Made by a program: the position numbers and the translations under genes. From assembly GCA_034926865.1 (NCBI GenBank), contig JAYFQP010000007.1, positions 1 to 64,000 on the forward strand: a stretch of DNA of 64,000 bases. Reading direction: 5' to 3'. The stretch's first letter is position 1. Every line of letters begins with the position of its first letter. Below, piece after piece: positions 60,219-64,000 of the stretch. The notes under the pieces are model-generated. The model was not told the DNA's origin, searched no databases, and saw only the letters and a list, made by a program, of their open reading frames with translations. The DNA is from RGIG1902 sp034926865. GTDB taxonomy: Bacteria; Bacillota; Clostridia; Oscillospirales; Butyricicoccaceae.

Positions 60219-61585
60219 AAAAACCGAAAATAGGAATGTTTGAGGCGATGAGGATTTGTTCTTGGTATCACAAAATGCCCGTGGCACAAAGAGATGAGAT
60301 GCAGAAGCACCGGTTGCGTCAAATGGTATTGTGGGCAAAAGAAAACAGCCCCTATTATGCGGAGCTGTATAAAAACGTGGGAGATGATTTCAAGCTGGAT
60401 GAGCTTCCGTGTGTCAACAAATCAGATCTTATGGAGCGCTGGGACGAATGGATCACCGACACAAGCGTTACCCTTGATGCGGTTAACGTTTTTATGAAAG
60501 ACCTTGACAATATAGGGCGTAAGTTCAAGGGCAAGTATCTGGTTTTCACCACAAGCGGGTCAACAGGCAATCCGCTTGTTGCCCTTTGTGACAATACAAC
60601 GAATAATGTTATGGGTGCTGTGAACATGGTACGGTCTTTTGCGCGCAAAGAGGATATGAAAGCCTTTATAAGGCGGGGGGCACGGACTATTGGAGTATTT
60701 GCAACGGGAGGATTCTATCTGGGAAACAGCTCGGTTAGATCTAGGCTTTTAAAAATGCCGTGGAAAAAACGGCAGATGGCGGTTACGAGCGCGCTGCTTC
60801 CCACCGAGCAGATCGTAAATCAGCTTAACTCTTTTCAGCCGGCGATGTTAGGCGGTTATCCGTCTAATCTTGAGCTGCTTATCGACGAACAGAAAAACGG
60901 GAAGCTAAATATCCATCCGGTTCTTATAATGACAGGTGGGGAATACCTGTCTGATTCTTTGCGGGAGCGGCTTTCTGAGGCCTTCGGCTGTTATGTTCAG
61001 ACCTCTTATTCCTGCACGGAGGGAGGGACGATAGCATGCGAATGTGGTGAGCATCATTTTCATATCAATGACGATTGGGTAATTATAGAGGCTGTGGATA
61101 AGCAGGGAAAGCCTGTTCCTTGCGGAGTTCAGGCAGATAAGCTGCTGCTTACCAATCTGTTTAATTTCACACAGCCTTTTATACGTTATGAGGTGACTGA
61201 TCGTATAGTTATGCACGATGAACCATGCCCTTGCGGCAATCCTTCGCCATGGCTTACGCTTGAGGGCCGAACAGATGATGTGATTAGTTTTGTGCAGGAC
61301 GGGAATAAGATATGGCTGCCTCCTCTTGCGGTCTATGCTACGCTCAAAGAGGTGCATGAATTGAGGAGATTCCAGCTTGTGTCATATGCAGACAGACATG
61401 TCGAGCTTCGGTTGGAGCCGGTGGCGGGGGTATCAAAGCCGGAGGTGTTTGAAAAAGCAAAGACAGCTTTTGAAGATTTTCTCAAGGTGTATGGAGTGTC
61501 CGCAGTCATGGTCCGGTTATCGGATGCTCCCCCGATGCAGGACCCCATAAGCGGAAAGTTCAAACATATTATTCGTAAGGATTAG
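60215..61585 (+). CDS. Phenylacetate-CoA ligase family adenylate-forming enzyme
   Basis: 456 aa. The phosphate loop is FTTSGSTGNPLVALCDN near residue 110; LMTGGEYLSDSLRERLSEAF and YSCTEGGTIACECGEHHFH are typical of the PaaK/coenzyme F390 synthetase group. The later part LRRFQLVSYADRHVELRLEP fits the C-terminal domain. Acid substrate unknown; the clustered GNAT suggests modification of an acyl-CoA or amide. Starts ATG? The codon is GTG 60215 with AAAGGGGAG just upstream. Overlaps the TetR gene by 4 bases. Confidence 0.85.
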   Translation: MKKPKIGMFEAMRICSWYHKMPVAQRDEMQKHRLRQMVLWAKENSPYYAELYKNVGDDFKLDELPCVNKSDLMERWDEWITDTSVTLDAVNVFMKDLDNIGRKFKGKYLVFTTSGSTGNPLVALCDNTTNNVMGAVNMVRSFARKEDMKAFIRRGARTIGVFATGGFYLGNSSVRSRLLKMPWKKRQMAVTSALLPTEQIVNQLNSFQPAMLGGYPSNLELLIDEQKNGKLNIHPVLIMTGGEYLSDSLRERLSEAFGCYVQTSYSCTEGGTIACECGEHHFHINDDWVIIEAVDKQGKPVPCGVQADKLLLTNLFNFTQPFIRYEVTDRIVMHDEPCPCGNPSPWLTLEGRTDDVISFVQDGNKIWLPPLAVYATLKEVHELRRFQLVSYADRHVELRLEPVAGVSKPEVFEKAKTAFEDFLKVYGVSAVMVRLSDAPPMQDPISGKFKHIIRKD

Positions 61586-61603
61586 TGAGAGAGGATAGAT
61601 AAT

Positions 61604-62146
61604 ATGTATATTCAGCATGAGGGGTTAACCCTTAGAGATGCAAAAGCAGGCGATGCGCCGGTGTTGGCCGCATGGTGGAACGATGGATCGGTAATGGCTC
61701 ACGCAGGGTTCCCGTTGGGGATAGGCTGCAGCGTCGAAAGCGTAGCCAAAAGCCTTGAGCAGGATTCCGATGAGAAGGGCCGCAGGCTGATTATAGAGCA
61801 TAAAGTGCCTGTCGGCGAGATGAGCTATAAGAACATGGGTGACGGCAATGCTTGTATAGGCATAAAAATATGTGAAGAATCAGAGCAGGAGAAGGGGCTT
61901 GGCCGGAGGGCAATGAGCATGCTTATTACGGAGCTTTTCAGCGCAATGGGCTATGGAAAGATAGTTTTAGATACAAATCTTACAAATAAGCGTGCACAGC
62001 ACGTTTATGAGCTGTTGGGCTTTCAGAAAATAGGAGTAAATATTAATTCGTGGAAAGATCAGCTTGGTGAGCTTCAGTCATCGATAGATTATGAGCTTGA
62101 GCCTCAGTTTTTCAGAAGCTTTATAACAGCGAACAATAAGAAATGA
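61604..62146 (+). CDS. GNAT acetyltransferase
   Basis: 180 aa. Acetyl-CoA site around KICEESEQEKGLGRRAMSML and the terminal YELLGFQKIGVN. N-terminal part AKAGDAPVLAAWWNDGSVMA is like the aminoglycoside/peptidyl GNAT subgroup. It is 18 bases after the ligase gene and likely in the TetR-controlled operon. Substrate unknown. Confidence 0.87.
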   Translation: MYIQHEGLTLRDAKAGDAPVLAAWWNDGSVMAHAGFPLGIGCSVESVAKSLEQDSDEKGRRLIIEHKVPVGEMSYKNMGDGNACIGIKICEESEQEKGLGRRAMSMLITELFSAMGYGKIVLDTNLTNKRAQHVYELLGFQKIGVNINSWKDQLGELQSSIDYELEPQFFRSFITANNKK

Positions 62147-62232
62147 TCTGAGAAAAGGATATGCCTCAAAAGGTTTATCATTTTTTAAATCCTCATAATG
62201 TTTATTTAAAATAGAATCATCATTGCTTTGGT

Positions 62233-62264
62233 GCCGCTTGCACAAATACTGTAAGCGGCTTTTT
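62233..62264 (+). terminator. Terminator after the GNAT gene
   Basis: GCCGCTT pairs with AAGCGGC, then TTTTT. Confidence 0.8.
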
Positions 62265-62371
62265 GCTGCATTAAAAGCTTTGAAAGTATATAAAAATTCT
62301 ACTAAGACGCACATTCTTTTCTTTTAAATTGAGTGCTGATTTGTGAAAAACGGAGAAAAACAAATTTGCCC

Positions 62372-62400
62372 TTTACTTTAGCGTGCTACCATGCTAAAAT
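62372..62400 (+). promoter_or_regulatory. Promoter with palindrome upstream of the ABC transporter
   Basis: TTTACT (62372-62377), 17 bases, TAAAAT (62395-62400). Between them TTTAGCGTG and CATGCTAAA (62377-62398) form an imperfect palindrome, a possible repressor site. Confidence 0.6.
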
Positions 62401-62432
62401 GAGGCCTATCAACAAAACAGAGAGGTATTGAT

Positions 62433-63305
62433 ATGAGAAAGATCGCAGCATTGATTTTGGCGGCCTTTGTGGCGGCTACATTTGCAGGATGCGGTTCAAC
62501 CACTGCACAAGATACAGCATCATCCTATAAGCAAGAAGGTTCTTCTGCCGAGTCCGCGGACCAGTCATGGAAAAATGTGCAGAAAGCCGGAAAGCTCGTG
62601 CTTGGTCTTGACGATGCATTTCCTCCGATGGGATATGTAGACCCCAAGACAGGCGAGCTTACAGGCTTTGATATCGACGTGGCAAAAGAAGTCTGCAAAA
62701 GGCTTGATATCGAGCTTAAGCTTCAGCCAATCGAATGGGACAATAAGACCGCAGAACTCAATAACGGCAATGTTGACTGTCTGTGGAACGGTTTCAGCAA
62801 AACCGAAGAACGCGAAAAAGAGTTCAATCTCAGCATTCCTTACATGAAAAACAATCAGGTCATTTTGATCAAGACCGATGCTGATTTCGCAGGGCTTGAA
62901 AGTCTTTCGGGAAAGATTGTGGGTGTTCAGAGCGATTCCTCCGCTGAATCGGCGCTCAACGAGAATGAAGACTTCAAGAAAACGCTCAAGAGTGTTGTGC
63001 AGATAGACGATTATTCCAAGGCTGTTATGGAGCTTCAAAACGGAACGATAGACGCAATTGCTATCGACGAGATTGTTGCCCGCTTTTATCTTGCCAACAA
63101 TCCTGATTCTTACAAAATCATGCTCGAAGCAAACGGAGCTGATTGTTCACTGGCTGTGGAAGATTATGTTATCGGATTCCGAAAGGCCGACAGCGCACTT
63201 AAAGAGAAGATTGAAGATCAGCTTAAGGCTATGGCGTCTGACGGCACGCTTAAGGATATTTCAACAACATGGTTTGGCGAGGATGTAACTACCGTAGGCA
63301 AATAA
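62433..63305 (+). CDS. Polar amino acid ABC transporter substrate-binding lipoprotein
   Basis: 290 aa. Signal peptide with lipobox ending FAGC, Cys20. SBP_bac_3 fold: LVLGLDDAFPPMGYVDPKTG, GFDIDVAKEVCKRLDIELKL and NKTAELNNGNVDCLWNGFSK are the usual amino acid-binding motifs. It delivers a polar amino acid to the permease encoded 93 bases downstream. GAGAGG precedes the ATG. Confidence 0.93.
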   Translation: MRKIAALILAAFVAATFAGCGSTTAQDTASSYKQEGSSAESADQSWKNVQKAGKLVLGLDDAFPPMGYVDPKTGELTGFDIDVAKEVCKRLDIELKLQPIEWDNKTAELNNGNVDCLWNGFSKTEEREKEFNLSIPYMKNNQVILIKTDADFAGLESLSGKIVGVQSDSSAESALNENEDFKKTLKSVVQIDDYSKAVMELQNGTIDAIAIDEIVARFYLANNPDSYKIMLEANGADCSLAVEDYVIGFRKADSALKEKIEDQLKAMASDGTLKDISTTWFGEDVTTVGK

Positions 63306-63340
63306 CCTAGTGGGAATCATAAAAAGGTTTATGAGCATGG

Positions 63341-63360
63341 AGCCGGGAACTTGCCCGGCT
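63341..63360 (+). other. Hairpin between ABC transporter genes
   Basis: AGCCGGG pairs with CCCGGCT. There is no T-run, so it may attenuate rather than end transcription between binding protein and permease. Confidence 0.5.
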
Positions 63361-63398
63361 TCGCGCTTTCTATAAAATGATCATACGGAGGTCGGAAG

Positions 63399-64000
63399 AT
63401 GAATTATCAGGTACTGCTTATTCAAATGCTGCAGGCTACGCTTATGTCGCTGCGGATATTTTTGGTCACTCTGATTTTCTCGCTTCCGCTGGGAATGCTG
63501 ACGGCGATTGGCAGAATGTCCAAACATAAGATCATTCATCTGCCGGTAAGATTCTATATTCTGATAATGCGCGGAACGCCGCTTATGCTGCAGCTCCTTT
63601 TTGTGTTCTATGCGCTAAAGCCGATATTCGGCATACAGCTGGAGCGTGTTCTTGCTGCCGAGGTTGCCTTTGCTCTTAATTACACGGCGTATTTTGCCGA
63701 GATCTTTCGTGGCGGAATTGAGGGGATTCCTCGTGGCCAGTACGAGGCGGCCAAGGTGCTGGGCTTTACAAGGAGGCAGACTTTTTTTCGCATAATCCTG
63801 CCACAGGTGATTAAGCGAGTTATCCCTCCTATGGGCAACGAGGTAATAACCTTGGTCAAGGATACTTCATTGGCACAGGTCATAGGTGTTGTTGAGCTGA
63901 TGAGGGTCACATCAAATTGGGTTTCTTCTGCGGTGAATATGACTCCATTTGCTATCGCAGGATTGTTTTATCTTTTGATGAATGGAGCGGCAACCCGCTT
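63399..64000 (+). CDS. Polar amino acid ABC transporter permease (3' part outside window)
   Basis: About 200 codons visible. MNYQVLLIQMLQATLMSLRI at the start, four or five helices and the ATPase-docking EAA loop EAAKVLGFTRRQTFFRIIL. HisM/GlnP-type permease. GGAGG lies about 7-10 bases before ATG 63399. The gene runs off the right edge. Confidence 0.93.
   Translation, partial: MNYQVLLIQMLQATLMSLRIFLVTLIFSLPLGMLTAIGRMSKHKIIHLPVRFYILIMRGTPLMLQLLFVFYALKPIFGIQLERVLAAEVAFALNYTAYFAEIFRGGIEGIPRGQYEAAKVLGFTRRQTFFRIILPQVIKRVIPPMGNEVITLVKDTSLAQVIGVVELMRVTSNWVSSAVNMTPFAIAGLFYLLMNGAATR

Overview
The window looks like chromosomal DNA of a strictly anaerobic, amino-acid- and amine-fermenting member of the Clostridia (Firmicutes). 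The signs are strong GGAGG-type ribosome binding sites with frequent GTG and TTG starts, a large Alu-domain SRP RNA directly upstream of dnaX-ybaB-recR, an [FeFe] hydrogenase, a selenocysteine-containing betaine/sarcosine-type reductase, AzlCD, DegV and TetM-class resistance DNA. The genus cannot be fixed from the sequence.

Region 1 (about 1-13.1 kb) is accessory DNA. It starts with the end of a conjugative-type element: a serine recombinase running off the left edge, a 53-aa ORF, a degraded gene and a small sigma-like regulator. Two lantibiotic-immunity modules follow. The first reads leftward as LanF-LanE-LanG type ABC genes, a lipoprotein, a response regulator and a kinase (7.8 to 2.7 kb); its ATPase carries Gln in place of the Walker A Lys. 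The second has the ATPase and two permeases plus a small membrane protein on the minus strand (10.4 to 7.9 kb), with its own two-component pair divergent on the plus strand (10.6-12.7 kb). An 11-bp-period direct repeat sits in the divergent intergenic region.

Region 2 (about 13-25.5 kb) is a patchwork. It holds a TetM/O/W-family resistance gene with intact promoter, leader peptide and attenuator but a one-base frameshift, three scars of serine-recombinase 3' ends, a family of similar hairpins, and single cargo genes (PNPOx-like, SLC13 permease, DEAD-box helicase, LUD protein, GyrI-like protein, a broken methyltransferase, a methyltransferase, a glutamate-synthase-like protein). Two cargo genes are preceded by diverged copies of the same scar, promoter and leader. 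Region 3 (25.6-33.9 kb) carries mostly single housekeeping or stress genes (GNATs, dCTP deaminase, GrpB, DJ-1/PfpI, free methionine-R-sulfoxide reductase) and two membrane GGDEF proteins.

Region 4 (33.9-64 kb) is core-like. It has a two-gene [FeFe] hydrogenase operon whose partner is a NuoF-type iron-sulfur module fused to a GltD-type flavoprotein; a glutamate-cyclase-like gene; SRP RNA-dnaX-ybaB-recR; two tandem DUF3841 genes; a TetR-betaine reductase B (GrdI/GrdH)-BCCT transporter locus with paired promoter/palindrome elements; AzlCD, an MFS transporter and DegV; a chorismate mutase-aroC-aroK-aroA operon continuing into a ComEC-like metallohydrolase and DUF3006; tRNA-Thr and tRNA-Tyr; a HIRAN/unknown pair; a TetR-controlled operon with a phenylacetate-CoA-ligase-like enzyme; and the start of a polar amino acid ABC transporter that runs off the right edge.
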